This document shows positions 38,110 to 49,555 of a DNA stretch of 64,000 nucleotides, piece by piece. The position numbers and the translations under genes are program-made. Every line of letters begins with the position of its first letter. Within the stretch, counting starts at the first letter, position 1. The stretch comes from Syngnathus acus (lineage: Eukaryota > Chordata > Actinopteri > Syngnathiformes > Syngnathidae). The notes beneath the pieces are model-generated. The model saw only the letters and a program-made list of their open reading frames with translations, ran no database searches and was not told the origin of the DNA. The stretch is taken from contig NC_051092.1 of NCBI RefSeq assembly GCF_901709675.1, forward strand, positions 2,734,491-2,798,490, written 5' to 3'.

Positions 38110-40368
38110 CTATGAGTGGTGTGAGTTCATCAGAGCAACAGCCTGGGGGAAGAAGCTGTCTCGGTGTCTGCTGGTTTTGGCGTACCGAGCTCTATAACGC
38201 CGTCCGGAGGGGAGTAGTTCAAACAGACTGCAACCTGGGTGAGAAGGGTCTGTAGAGATGTTCCTTGCACGTTTCCTGGTCCTGGACAGGTACAAGTCTT
38301 GGATAGAAGGGAGGTTGATTCCAATGATCTTTTCTGCAGTCCTGATTGTCCGTTGCAGTCTGTGCTTGTCTTGTTTGGAGGCTGATCCAAACCAGACAGT
38401 GATGGAGGTGCAGAGGACAGACTGGATGATGGCAGTGTAGAAGGTCTTCAGAAGCTCTCGCGGCAGGTTGAACTTCTTGAGCTGTCTCAGGAAGTACAGC
38501 CTCTGCTGGGCCTTCTTCCGGACAGAGTCTATGTGGCCGGTCCATTTCAGGTCCCGAGAGATTGTGGTTCCCAGGAACTTGAAGGTGTCTGTGGAGAGAA
38601 TAGTATTACTGCGGATAGTGAGGGGTAAAAGTGGTGAAGGGTCTCGCCTGAAATCCACTGTCATCTCCACGGTCTTGAGCGGGTTCAGCTCCAGATGGTT
38701 TTGGTTGCACCAGTGGACCAGCCGCTCCACCTCCTGTCTGTACGCAGTCTCATCACCGTCCTGGATCAGTCCGATGAGAGTGGTGTCGTCTGCATACTTC
38801 AGGAGCTTCACAGGAGAGTCATCTGAGGAGAAATCGTTGGTGTAGAGAGAGAAGAGCAGTGGGGAGAGGACGCACCCCTGAGGGGCTCCAGTATTGGTGG
38901 TCCGGGTGTCAGATGTGATGCCCCCCAGCCTCACACGCTGTCTCCTGTTGGTCAGGAAGCTGGTGATCCACTGACAGGTGGGGGCAGGCACCGCAAGCTG
39001 GATGAGCTTCTGTTGGAGGATGTCAGGAGCGATGGTGTTGAACGCCGAGCTGAAGTCCACGAACAGGATCCTGGCGTACGTTCCTGGAGTGTCCAGGTGG
39101 TGCAGGATGTAGTGCAGTCCCATGTTGACCGCATCATCCACTGACCTGTTTGCCCGGTAGGCAAACTGGAGGGGGTCAAGCAGGGGGCCCGTGACCTCCT
39201 TCAGGTGGTTCAGCACTAACCTCTCGAAAGATTTCATGACCACAGATGTCAGTGCGACGGGTCTATAGTCATTCAAACCTGTGATGGCGGGCTTCTTGGC
39301 CACTGGAACGATGGTGGAGCTCTTGAAGCACGAGGGCACCTCACACAGCTCCAGAGAACGGTTGAAGATCCGTGCAAAGGTGGGCGCCAGCTGTTCAGCG
39401 CAGACTTTCAAGCAGGAAGGTGACACGCCGTCTGGGCCCGGTGCCTTCCTGGTCTTTTGTCTCCGGAACATCTGGCGCACTTCCTCCTCGCGGACCTGGA
39501 GTGCGGGCGCGGCCTCTGCAAGAGAGAGAGTGGGTGACAACGATGATAGAGGTGTGGACAGAGCAGTTGTGGGGAGAGGTGAGTATGTAGATTGTGCTGC
39601 AGGAAGTCCCGTTGTGTGGGAGGACCGATCAAACCTGCAGTAGAACTTATTCAGCTGGTTAGCAAGCCTTGGGCTCTCCACAGGACGGGGGGTTCGTTTC
39701 TTGTAGCCCGTGATGCTCTGCAGACCTTTCCACACTGTTGAGGGATCAGGATTGGCAGAGAGGTGTCTCTTCAGGTTCTCCCCGTAACCCCTCTTGGCTT
39801 TCCTGACCTCTCGGTTCAGTGTGTTTCTGGTCTGCCTGAACAGGTCGCGGTCGCCGCTCCTGAAGGCCTCCTCCTTGACTTTGCGCAACCTCCTGAGGTT
39901 CGGTGTAAACCAAGGTTTGTCGTTGTTGTACGTGCAGAAGGTCTTAGTCTGCACACACAGATCCTCACAAAAACTGATGTATGATGTGACAGTGTCAGTG
40001 AGTTCATGCAAGTCTGAAGTTGCAGCTTCGAAAGCTCCCCAATCGGTGCAGTCAAAGCAGGCTTGGAGGTCCTGCCTTGACTCCACTGTCCACTTCCTCA
40101 CAGTCCTCACCACAGGCTTAGAAGTTTTTAGTTTCTGCCTGTAGGCCGGGATCAGATGAACTAGACAGTGGTCCGAGAGTCCTAAAGCTGCACGAGCCGC
40201 AGAGTGGTATGCATCCTTGATCACGGTGTAGCAGTGGTCCAGAGTCTGTGCCCCTCTGGTGGGACACGTTACGTGCTGTTTGTATCTGGGGAGTTCGTGT
40301 GCGAGGTTCGCCCTGTTAAGATCACCCAGAACAATGATTAGTGAGTTTGGTAGAAGTTTCTCCAGAAG
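38110..40368 (-). CDS. LINE ORF2 fragment: endonuclease C-terminus plus complete reverse transcriptase
   Basis: Encodes the LINE polyprotein that nicks target DNA and copies element RNA at the nick. The frame is open for about 752 codons and ends in TAG at 38110-38112. There is no natural start codon: the copy is cut off inside the apurinic-type endonuclease, of which GDLN (residues 15-18), LDH (43-45) and LSDH (64-67) remain. A possible initiator at 40224 is a GTG valine inside that domain, so it is not a real start. Reverse transcriptase follows: APGPDG (309-314), motif [10 protein letters not shown] (436-444), motif B with [11 protein letters not shown] around 494-504, catalytic YADD (525-528), and NPLKT (562-566) in the thumb-proximal region. 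The tail, with [11 protein letters not shown] near 719-729, is typical of fish L2-like proteins. The catalytic aspartates are intact and there are no frameshifts, so the insertion is probably recent. It cannot move by itself because the 5' end and most of the endonuclease are missing. Confidence 0.92.
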   Translation of the reverse strand, partial: LLEKLLPNSLIIVLGDLNRANLAHELPRYKQHVTCPTRGAQTLDHCYTVIKDAYHSAARAALGLSDHCLVHLIPAYRQKLKTSKPVVRTVRKWTVESRQDLQACFDCTDWGAFEAATSDLHELTDTVTSYISFCEDLCVQTKTFCTYNNDKPWFTPNLRRLRKVKEEAFRSGDRDLFRQTRNTLNREVRKAKRGYGENLKRHLSANPDPSTVWKGLQSITGYKKRTPRPVESPRLANQLNKFYCRFDRSSHTTGLPAAQSTYSPLPTTALSTPLSSLSPTLSLAEAAPALQVREEEVRQMFRRQKTRKAPGPDGVSPSCLKVCAEQLAPTFARIFNRSLELCEVPSCFKSSTIVPVAKKPAITGLNDYRPVALTSVVMKSFERLVLNHLKEVTGPLLDPLQFAYRANRSVDDAVNMGLHYILHHLDTPGTYARILFVDFSSAFNTIAPDILQQKLIQLAVPAPTCQWITSFLTNRRQRVRLGGITSDTRTTNTGAPQGCVLSPLLFSLYTNDFSSDDSPVKLLKYADDTTLIGLIQDGDETAYRQEVERLVHWCNQNHLELNPLKTVEMTVDFRRDPSPLLPLTIRSNTILSTDTFKFLGTTISRDLKWTGHIDSVRKKAQQRLYFLRQLKKFNLPRELLKTFYTAIIQSVLCTSITVWFGSASKQDKHRLQRTIRTAEKIIGINLPSIQDLYLSRTRKRARNISTDPSHPGCSLFELLPSGRRYRARYAKTSRHRDSFFPQAVALMNSHHS

Positions 40369-42709
40369 TTAAAGAAAAACTAGCAGCCTGCCATTTTAAG
40401 GTCAGCCTCCATCCCAAATAATCATTTGTGGTTCTAGAAAAATTTTTGTACCTTGAATGTTCTCCCAAAAATAATATTTATGCATGCAAAATTCACAACA
40501 GGCTTCAAGAAAATATTTGCGGCGCTAATCTGAACTTCACTCGACGATAAAGGGTGTTGACGCTGCTAGCGAGGAAAAATATGATGCATCATATCATATT
40601 TCCGTCTTTTGCGCTTATCGTCCTTGTATTCCTACTGACTTTGCGATGAGGGGCGGGGCTTAGCCAGGACCGGCTGCCTGTCAGTTGGAGAGCCGCTACA
40701 GACAAAGCTATCGCCACGACGACGAGTTCCCCTCCACAGGTGACCCCGAACCCATCAAGGTGCTAAATTGCTCTTTTATTCAACGTGTAGATCCGAGTCC
40801 TCCCTCACCTTTTGCTCCCGTCTCCCTCCGACGTGCTTTGGGCTTTTGTTCACCTCTCATATTTGCCCGTCATTGTCACCACGCCGTGGTCGGTTCCAGC
40901 CCCGGAGGGCAACGGAGCAGCGGCAAAAGCAGAAGCAGCAGACGCGTCACCCTCAGTCTCTCAATTTGCTGCTTTTCATTACCCGCTCTAGCCGACCTAC
41001 TATTTCAGGCAGGGGGCAGACATGGCCATAAAAAGTCTGGACCGGTGACCCCCCCCCCATCCCCCTCCTGCACGGTCATGGTCATGGGTCACTTAGTGAG
41101 TACACGCTGGAATTTGCCTCACTACGGAAATCCCCAACGGGTGAACGACACTGAGACACTTTCGTCTTTATTTCATCTACAGTAAACACCCCGTCACGGG
41201 GGGAAGGGGGGTCCCACAGGTTCACGTTTCCGACATTTTTACAGATATTTGGGTCTTAGTCATGTGTATTGTTGAGTCCCCCAGACACCTCAGGCTGAAT
41301 TTAACATTGCGTACCTACGATGTTCAGTAGAATTGGAAGGTCAATGTTTACACTTTAAAATATGGTGTGAACTATCTACTCATTCGAGGAAGGTTTAATT
41401 TGAAGCATATATCTTGATTTTAATCGGTTTTGCACAAGTTCAGTTTGCGGCTCATGTCACACTTTTGGACCATGTGTTCTGAGAATTACCCTTTATCCAA
41501 ATTATTTTGCTTAGAAAATTCACTTAGCAGTGAATGATTTCTTTTTTTTTTTTTTGAACAAGTCATCTTGTCGACCTCCTACATATCATCCATATTACAC
41601 GAGACAAGATACCAAAGAGCCGAGTTGTGGGCTGATGTTGCAGCTGGAAAAAAAAAGACAATGGCCTTTTTGTATTTACTCGAGTTTCCTTCCCTAATTG
41701 AGTCAGCAGCGACCAAAGTGAAGCGATACAGTTTTTCTTTGTGTTCTATTTAGAAGAAACACCTATTTAAACACATTGTATTTTGCGAGGCCATGCTGGA
41801 GCAATTAATACCTTTGCCTCTTGTGGACTTATTCTATATTTACTCCAATAATACTTCAGAAATAAATAATAGCAACCAGGGGTGTTGCTCCAAAGTCTGG
41901 GCTCCCATATTTTCCACGCTTGCAGAACCCAGGAAGTCTTCCCATTTCTCCCAGATCGACAGCCATGATGGCAACTAATATTAACTAGGTGTGATCCAAT
42001 TGTAGTCGCCTAGTCGCCCCTCCCCCTCCTGACGATTTTAGTACTCCAGCCACTGGTTGTGTCCCCCTTGGCGCACACTAACTGGATTTAACCACTGCAG
42101 TCTTGACAGTGTTATGAAGCGTTCCTCTCTGCAGGGATGATCTGTTGCTTCTGGAGCTGTTAGTTATTTCCTCGTGTTTTCCACTAGCACCCCCCCCCCC
42201 TCCCCCATCACCCCCCATTAACACGTAACACTTAGGAGATCGGCGGGTAAATGATCGACTCGCAGGACAGTTATGGGTCTCTGGCTGCAGATGACGGGGT
42301 GCTTTAAAGGCGCCGTAAATTATTTTGAAAGTAAAAGCAAAGGCGGGTGGTTAGGTGGGCGAAGGAAGGTGGTGGGGGGGGGGGGCGGTTGTCATGCCAT
42401 TAACATGCTTTCTATTAGAAATACACACTCCACATTTCATTTAGGTGACATTTGTGTGGGCTGCTACAATTAAGGGAATATGAGGCTTTTCTGTGCACTT
42501 TGTAACACTTAATTGTACACGGGAGCCGTGTTGGCTTTAAAAGAGTTAATTGGAACAGGGAGGGTTTTATTGAGGGCTGGTTGGGGGGGGGGGGAGTTGC
42601 TTTAGCAGCCCCTTTGACCCACAGGCATACACCTGGTATTGGGTCAAGTTACAGCTCGGCTCCAAACGCCCGCGGGTCGAGACCCGCTGCTTGGCGCTTG
42701 GCCTAATCT
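40369..42709. other. Noncoding DNA above the LINE 5' junction
   Basis: A 16-bp perfect palindrome ATATGATGCATCATAT lies at 40579-40594, then a GC box GGGGCGGGGC near 40650. A GC-rich patch follows to about 41060, with a 166-codon open frame that starts at a TTG and has no recognisable domain. The rest is unique sequence with C and G runs. Confidence 0.45.
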
Positions 42710-42780
42710 AGGGGTGGGCAAAGGATAGCCCGAGGGGCTAACGATCGTCAGCGTCTTTCTTGAACCCAGCCCACCTAGCA
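42710..42780. mobile_element. Possible hAT-type remnant with AGGGGTGGGCAAA start
   Basis: AGGGGTGGGCAAAGGATAGC, CCGAGGGGC, and later CCCAGCCCACCTAG resemble the start of a fish hAT repeat (AGGGGTGGGCAAAC..GGCCCGCGGGCC). It is strongly decayed and the right end is not visible. Confidence 0.4.
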
Positions 42781-43200
42781 TTTACATTATCGAGAGTTTG
42801 ACAGTAGTTGCATGCCCTTAAAAAAATTATTTTCTGGATATAATTTGTATCAAGACTGTTCTATGTATATTTTGAAAAATATTAAAATGTAAATAATCTG
42901 TAAATTAAATTATTATGAATATACTTTCTGTGTATATGTTAGTGTACATTAACTTTATTTTTCATTCAATCTAGATAAATAAGATAATCAGTTTAAAATA
43001 CTTGAATGGTAAAATAAACGTGCATTTAATATGTATTTTTATTCATCATTAATCAAAAAACTAAAAAAATATTTATTTTTTTAGAAATAATTGGTTAATT
43101 AATCATAGGTGGTTAATTTACTATAAATACATTTTTAACAATATTGGTTGTTTTCAAATAAGTGTTCAAAATAAAAAGTCAATTAATGTACACTCCTGTT
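42780..43200. repeat. AT-rich block
   Basis: About 420 bp dominated by A and T, with recurring AAATTATTA, TAAATAAGATAAT and ATTTATTTTT words. It resembles the 8163-8670 block. No gene is seen. Confidence 0.65.
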
Positions 43201-43922
43201 TTACTTTGACACACTTGAATATTATTTATCTCTTTAGTAGTTCGTTCAGTTATTTTCATCCACATTCATTTGTTCATTCATTCGTTTTACGTCATCGACG
43301 AACGACCAAACCCGAGCAGTTTATCCGTCCGCTCTGAAAATCAAATGTGGACCACAAAAGTCGTCCTACCACTGCTGTGATTCCTCGCAAGGCAAACATG
43401 TTGGATGGGAGGGAAAAAAAAAAAAAAAGTCAGATGTTGTCTTGAAAGGCTGTCTTCTTTTGGCGCTTCCTGCCAGCCTAGCCACAAAGTGATGATTTAG
43501 CACTTAAAGGATGGGGAAGGGATTTTGTGGAGCATTAACCTCATCGTGATTTATGAGCTTTCTGAAATATGAGAAGTACATTTTGTCTTTACACATGTTG
43601 GAGTGGGCGTACGCATGTACAGTGTGCGTGCGTGTGCGTGTGGCTGAACTCCTTTGTGTGCTTTTTGATACTGAGAAGACTTGAAAAGAACTCACCACAG
43701 AATTTAAATCCACACACGCAACTTTTCTTTTCCTTTCTTGCGTAAAATATATTGTTTAAAAAGAAAAAAAACTGTCAGCAAGTCTTATGCAAGGCTCCCT
43801 TGTCGTGTTTTTTTTTTTTAGTTTTTGCCAAAACATTGTCCACTCAACTTTAATTCAAACAATAAACACAGCTGAAAGCACAATGGGAATAAAAAAATCA
43901 ACATAAAATAAAATACTAATAA

Positions 43923-44059
43923 TAAAAACTACTAGTACAAAAAATATATTTTTTTTTAAATGACAATCTTTATAAAAACAACATAGAACATAAAAACACA
44001 CTAGAACAAAAAATAATAAAAAAACTACAGCCCTCTTTATAAAAACAGCATAGAACATA
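43923..44059. repeat. Imperfect tandem repeat of about 68 bp in A-rich DNA
   Basis: CTTTATAAAAACAACATAGA at 43968 recurs as CTTTATAAAAACAGCATAGA at 44035. ACTAGTACAAAAAATAT recurs as ACTAGAACAAAAAATAA. The composition is very A-rich. Confidence 0.7.
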
Positions 44060-44177
44060 TTTTTATCCCTCTCTCTCTGTGTTCCCTTTGCACTTTGTGC
44101 CCTTTGACCTGGGGCGTGTCTGCAAGCTAATTAGGAAGCAGCCCGAGCTTGTGCCATAAGGCAATGCAGCAGCCAGC

Positions 44178-44191
44178 ACACCAGGGGGAGC
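44178..44191 (+). promoter_or_regulatory. Weak CTCF-like motif
   Basis: ACACCAGGGGGAGC fits 12 of 14 positions of the CTCF core. Confidence 0.2.
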
Positions 44192-45732
44192 AGTCACACT
44201 GCTCCTTAAGCTCCCCAATTGTCTGGAAGACAACGAGGAGCTTGGAGCGGTTCCATCTTTAGCCCGTCAATGGATATTCCTTGCATGATTACATACATAA
44301 GCGCGCTTTGGTTCCCCTCCCTGTGCCTTTTACACTTTGCTCAATTGCACCGCCTGAAGTGGCCCCCGCGGCTCCTGTTTCAAATTATTCCAGCGGCCTA
44401 ATCCCCCCTGCCTGAGCCCGACCGACTCCTGCGCAACATGCAGTGAAAGAACCACCGGTGGGCAGACAAACATGAAAGTCAAAATACTCTTTATTTTACT
44501 ATAATAAAGTTCAGGACATTACAAAAAGTCGGCAAGTAGTGTTGCCTAACAAAATGTTTCTAACAAAAATAGTTGAATGAAAAACATTTAATATTAGATA
44601 CACAGAACTTGTCAAATCTGTCAGCATGACAAGATCCCCACAGAAGTGGTCCGTTTTGTCCTTTGTCGATGCCAGTCACATGACTCAGCACTTCTAACAC
44701 GCAGAAAACACAATAGACGTTCCCAACGCCAAGCCATTCAGCTGTTTTTCAACAATTGCAGAAAGACGACTCGACGAAATGTGCCATTTTGTGTACAGGC
44801 CAACACAATGGAGGCCTCGAGCGGCAGCAACAAAATCGTTCTTATTTACGCCGGTCTAGTTACAGAAATGTCGCCTGGGCGTGAAAGAGAGCGTTTAGTG
44901 CATACGGTGCTTGGCGGCAGTAATCCCAACCAAGGAACGATGTTGACGTTAAAAAAAAAAAAACGCTCAACACACCACCTGCCTGTCATTGTGTTGCTAG
45001 CATAGAATGATAATTTTCAGTGAAACTATACCCTGGTGGGGAATCACTTGCTCTGCTTGAATGACTTTAAAACATCAATTTTTTTTTTACTCTGTTCATC
45101 GTCATGACGGTTCATTCTTTTTCCGTATTTGAGGAATCATTTTGCCAATTTTCACGAGGTCACAATTACCTGGGGTTGCAATCCATCTTTGAAATTTTGC
45201 TTTGATTCATGGGTCAATCATTTTGACACATTACATTTTGTGTATTTACCAAAAAACCTTTTTAAATTATTGTTTTGTTTGTTACTATTATTGTAAAAAA
45301 TTATTAGGCAGTTTTATTATTATTGGAAACATACAGTACTTTTCTGTTGAAATCTTATTTATGCATTTAATTTTTACATTCATTTTCATTGCTGCTATTA
45401 TTACTATTACTGTTATCATTAGTAGTAATCAACTGCAAACTACTTGCAATGCTTTTTAAAACAAATCAATTTCATGAACTCCCATTTGGCGCTATATTTA
45501 GTGCACATTGGCCAAATAAAGCATTCTGCCTTCAGTAATGTAATTGTATTTGCATGGCCAGCCTTATCTCATTCCATTGCACCTTTTGATCTTAAAACGC
45601 AACGTTTGCCTTATTGCACACTCCAAACTTATTGTGTGTGACCCTGTGCCTGCGCGTGCGTGAGTGCGATTTGTCAGGATCAGCTAAGCGTCTCTATTAG
45701 CACCCTTCCCAAAGTTGCTTATTGCTCCATAT

Positions 45733-45802
45733 AAGTGACGTACGACGGCGCCTCCATTTTGGTGGCAGGCAGTTACGGGGCGGCGGCGGCGATCACGTGA
45801 GG
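45733..45802. promoter_or_regulatory. Promoter-like GC patch
   Basis: TGACGTACGACGGCGCC, CTCCATTTTGG (YY1-like), GGGGCGGCGGCGGCG and the E-box CACGTG occur within 70 bp, after CCATATAAGTG. This could be a small promoter or a chance GC patch. No open frame follows that I can assign. Confidence 0.25.
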
Positions 45803-46174
45803 AATTTCTCTGGCTGCCCTTGGTTTAATAGGGTGTGTGTCTGATAGATACTCCCATTTCAGCAAAGTAGTGCACAATGCAGGCGACTCGCCCCCCTCCC
45901 CTGCCCATCGTCGTCTTTTTTTTTTTTATTATATATATCCTGTTCCTTTTAATGCGCCGTATATGCGACACTTATCCATGTGAACGTTTAAAGACGCGAA
46001 AAAGAAAACAGCAGCTTTGCTTCACCTGTTCCAAATAAAGAACATTTCATTCTGAAGTGTTTTTTGATTTTGAGAATCAGCACTTTAAAGTACTGTACTT
46101 TATTAAAAACATACAGTAATGATGTAATTAAATCGTCTCTTTTGCAAATTTCTCGACTACAAAAATGGATTCGG

Positions 46175-46188
46175 CCACCTGGGGGCAG
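46175..46188 (+). promoter_or_regulatory. CTCF-like motif
   Basis: CCACCTGGGGGCAG fits 13 of 14 positions, with T in place of the central A. Confidence 0.35.
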
Positions 46189-46491
46189 TGCAATGGCTTA
46201 CAAAACAAAGACATGAAGAAGAGTTTCACAACTGACTCAGTAAGCTACAATAATAAATCCATTGTCAGACAGTATTGTTTGTCCGTACGTGTTGCGCCAC
46301 CGTTTGTGTTCAAATTTCGTAACACCAATGCTATTCGTGAGTTGTTTTGCAATATTTGTTTTGGTTGTTCCAAATACACAAACACATAAAACTTTAATAG
46401 CAATGTTTCACCGTATTGCTATCGTCGCTTCAGACACTCACTGGCCTTTCCATAGCAATTGCTGAACTCTGACTTTCCCACTCCCCCCCCG

Positions 46492-46513
46492 CACACACAC
46501 ACACACACACACT
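46492..46513. repeat. (CA)n microsatellite
   Basis: Eleven CA units directly after a C8 run. Confidence 0.93.
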
Positions 46514-48469
46514 CTGATTTCCTGTCTTAACAGATGGAGGACGGCGCTGTCGCTCTTGGCCTTTCCCTTCCTGCGGGAATCACCTGGCGTTTGCGGCGCG
46601 GCGAAACAACTCGTTTATTAAGTTTCCACGCTGTTAATTTCCCGCTTTGTTGTGCCTCTCAAAGACTTCTGCTTACCATGTGGACTTCCTCCTCTGCACC
46701 CGCCACCGTCTTCACATGAAATACGTCATGGCTATTAAGTGTCTGCTATTGTCCCGCGTATGGTTATGTGATTATGAATCAGTATTGTTTGGTTAGCTTT
46801 TGTAACTTTGAATAATTACAGTGGTGGGCGGTCAGGGCAAGATTTCACAGTCAGAATCATCGTCCATGTGCTTCGGCCATTTTTGTTTGCCCGCTGCATG
46901 CACCACGTACACAGATCTGCCGACAAAGCGACAAATATATTTTGACCTCTTGCTGCATCCATGAGTGAAGAGTATGTTGTCTAAGCAAGCACTGGGAAAT
47001 TTGAAGGGAATATTGAGATTGGGCAAAGCATATGGCGTCAGGATTTTTATCTGAAGCGAAAGCATCCCTGCCTTTCCCAGTCCTGCAGTGTGACGCTTCC
47101 CCCAAGCAGAAGCTCACACTTGAGGTGTTTTCATGTCAGACCAGCAGTGAATTTGAGCCCTCAGGGAGGGAATGAGAAAGGGGCGTGGGGGGGGGGGTAC
47201 TCAGCGACTCCCCCAGAAGAGGCCGAGAAATCTATACAGCAGATGTATGACGTTATATGGTCAAACTGGCAAACACAAAAGGTGTAAAAACAAAAGTGGC
47301 TGAATTAACAGAGAGGCTTTCAGCGGCGTGTTTTGAAAACAGCCCAGCTGAGCGCTCGCATGCATCTCCTCCCTCGCAGCTCTCTTTTCTCCTTGCCTTA
47401 TATTTACCCTCTCGCCGTCTGAGTCTCCCGGCCACCCCCTCCGAGACGAAACGCTTGAAAAAGAAAAGAATGGACACCATTTTTGCTAATTAGCTGAAGA
47501 CTTAACAGGCGCGGCGGCGTTAGGCAGAATGGAAGTTTTTTTCTTTTTTTTCTTTTTTCATCCGCCGTCCACGGGCTGTCGAGCGCCTTGTGAAGTGGAG
47601 GCCGGCCGGCTAAAAGCAAAAGAAAGGCGAAGAGAGAGCGCACAAAATGCTTCTGTGAAGATGTTGAACAGGCCTCCAGTGGGGGTTGAACTCAGAATGA
47701 GGGGAGGTGCCGCAGGGGCTAATTATTAGTATTTAACATTTGGGCGCAAAGAAGCTTTAAATTGGAAGTGTAAATGGTTCTGAAGCCCTTTTCCATCTTT
47801 AGAGGTGCTCATAGACGTAGTCAAGTCGGCGGGTTTATTTATCTAATACACGTTTTGTCTTTAAAGCCATCCCCTGTTCATCTCTGGCTCAGTCAATGTG
47901 TAGGGAACCACCATTTTGTTTCCGTGACTATATTGAAAACGTATTTTTCTAAATAGTTTCGGTGCCATGTGACATCAGTGAGTCTGCGTGTGAGTGTTTT
48001 GGCGTGAGCAGTGGCAAACAGCAGCTTTTGCCTGATGGTGCTTATTGTGTTTGTGTTTAGCCTGACTTTCAAAACAAAACAAAAATAATGTAAAATATAC
48101 AAAAAAGAAAAAATGAAAACCCCAAAAAGCCTCACGAGACGCTTCTTGAATTTTCTTCCTTCATCCTTTGGTCATTATCCAAAGACTTGGAGAGATGCTT
48201 GGGAATGGATTCCACTCCTGGGATTCCACTTCAATTTAATAGGGACAATTGATTTGATTTATGACTTAGAAGTCAAGCTCCCTCTGCATCATGCTACGAA
48301 GCAACGAGAAAGTAGCGGTCGATGTTAGCAACATGCCAAACTTTGGCGCATGCAAAAAAAAAAAAAAAAAGACGACTGCACCCATGAAGGGGAACGGGAA
48401 AGATGGAAAGTCCAAACATGTACGGGACTTATAAATTAGGAGCTGTCAGTATTACAATGTATATTAATA

Positions 48470-48780
48470 GTCACACCTCTTTTTAATGAGTTTGGCATTG
48501 GCAGCTGTGAGGAAATACAAGCCATCACAGCACCCCCCCGATGAGAGAAGCTCTAATAAATCTCACAGAGCAAGGCTCACCATAAATATGTATCGCATAA
48601 AGCATCTGTTTTACATTCTGCATATAAATCAGCCCCGCCGCTGAATAGCAATGAATCAGACGCCCGACGCTTGATTTGATAACAAATCGACGGCAAACTT
48701 GGGAGGGGAGAATTTAAAGCCCCCTAACAGGAGCGCTGAGTGCCGGGGGTCACTTAAGAGACATATTGGCGGTGTCTAAT
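48470..48780. other. Candidate conserved noncoding element
   Basis: About 300 bp of mixed-composition, repeat-free DNA with TAAT cores (TTTTTAATGAG, GCTCTAATAAATC), CATAAATATGTATCGC and TGATTTGATAAC motifs. No open frame. The call rests on texture only. Confidence 0.28.
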
Positions 48781-49068
48781 CTTTTACAACTTGTACATTT
48801 TCAAGAAAGAAGGACGCAGCTATGCACTTGGCCCTCATCTCCCCATTTTATAACATTTTGACTCGAACCGACTCATATTTATTTTCAAATTATGGTTAAA
48901 ATTGCATTTGACTAATGAGGTCAAGCATCTTTAAGCGGGTTGATCACTTATTGATTTTTAACTTCTTCGTCAATGCGCACACGGGTCGGTGGCTCGGCTC
49001 CACTTGCTATTGACAAGCGTGTACGGTTTTGACATTGTGAATATTCAACAAGTAAGTGATTGTCGGCT

Positions 49069-49089
49069 GTGTGTGTGTGTGTGTGTGTT
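49069..49089. repeat. (TG)n microsatellite
   Basis: Ten TG units. Confidence 0.93.
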
Positions 49090-49483
49090 ACGGTGGTTAA
49101 ATTTGCAACAACCGCTTTGTTGGCTACAACTCCTCATATACAATCACTTTGCAAACATGCAAATGAGCCGTCAACAAGCGGCTAAAAATAAGCATCCCTC
49201 TTTGGACGTTTCTGGAGAGTTATTACTCGACGCTAAAATCAACCCCCCGTTTTGCAAACTGAACGCTTTTATTGCGAAACAGCGGCGTTACCTGCTGAGT
49301 AGTAATTTAACTCGGCTCCGACGCAGCGTATAGAGAGTCGACGTTTAGCGAGCGAGGCTGTTATCAATGAGATATCTCTGCTGGATGCCTTGTTTGCCTC
49401 CCAATTGATGTTTACATGGGAGGCCAATGCGAGAATAATGGCTTGGAGGATTAAAACTAAACAATAAAACACACCGATAACAA

Positions 49484-49555
49484 GGTGGACTAGCGGTTAC
49501 CATGTTTGCCTCGCACTTTTGGGTTCTGGGTCTTGAAATGCAGCCTTGTGGAGTT
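49484..49555 (+). mobile_element. tRNA-derived SINE 5' head
   Basis: GGTGGACTAGCGGTTACCAT followed by GTTTGCCTCGCA resembles the 5' half of a tRNA with an A box (TAGCGGTTACCATG). GGGTTCTGGGTCTTGAAATG occupies the B-box position but is degraded, and GCCTTGTGGAGTT follows as in common fish tRNA-SINEs. The 3' body is absent, so this is a truncated or decayed copy. It is not a functional tRNA gene. Confidence 0.65.

Larger units (their letters stand above)
37896..40368 (-). mobile_element. 5'-truncated L2-type (CR1/L2 superfamily) LINE retrotransposon
   Basis: A non-LTR retrotransposon inserted on the minus strand. Its 3' end, at the low coordinate, is four copies of the 7-mer AAGATTC (37896-37923) plus AAG, so it reads as a GAATCTT tail on the element strand. 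Just inside is an AATAAA-like signal (37931-37936) and a 3' UTR resembling the common fish L2/Rex1-type end (CAAATTCCTTG, then AACATGGCGAATAAA). The coding frame begins inside the endonuclease domain. An in-frame stop at 40369-40371 and unrelated sequence above it place the 5' truncation near 40368. Truncation of this kind is the usual result of incomplete target-primed reverse transcription. I see no clear target-site duplication, only a weak TTAA(A)GA similarity between the flanks. Assignment to L2 rather than Rex1/Babar rests on recall and needs a Repbase/Dfam search. Confidence 0.93.
44060..49483. other. Noncoding DNA
   Basis: Unique sequence with microsatellites and homopolymers. The open frames at 44646-45005 (119 codons) and 47253-47729 (several overlapping frames) have no domain. 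CAGTGGTGGGCGGTCAGGGC at 46820 may be a transposon end. Confidence 0.45.

Noticed and set aside
38258-40144. Other open frames inside the LINE on both strands
   Set aside because: They are shadows of the reverse transcriptase frame, which is the only one with catalytic motifs.
40222-40224. Possible start codon for the LINE protein
   Set aside because: It is GTG, and the frame continues upstream with endonuclease motifs GDLN and LDH, so it is an internal valine.
40685-41185. 166-codon plus-strand open frame
   Set aside because: Starts at TTG, has no domain, and spans a C9 run. The GC-rich patch explains the openness.
49484-49555. A functional tRNA gene
   Set aside because: The B box is degraded, no full cloverleaf or terminator is visible, and the following sequence matches a SINE body.
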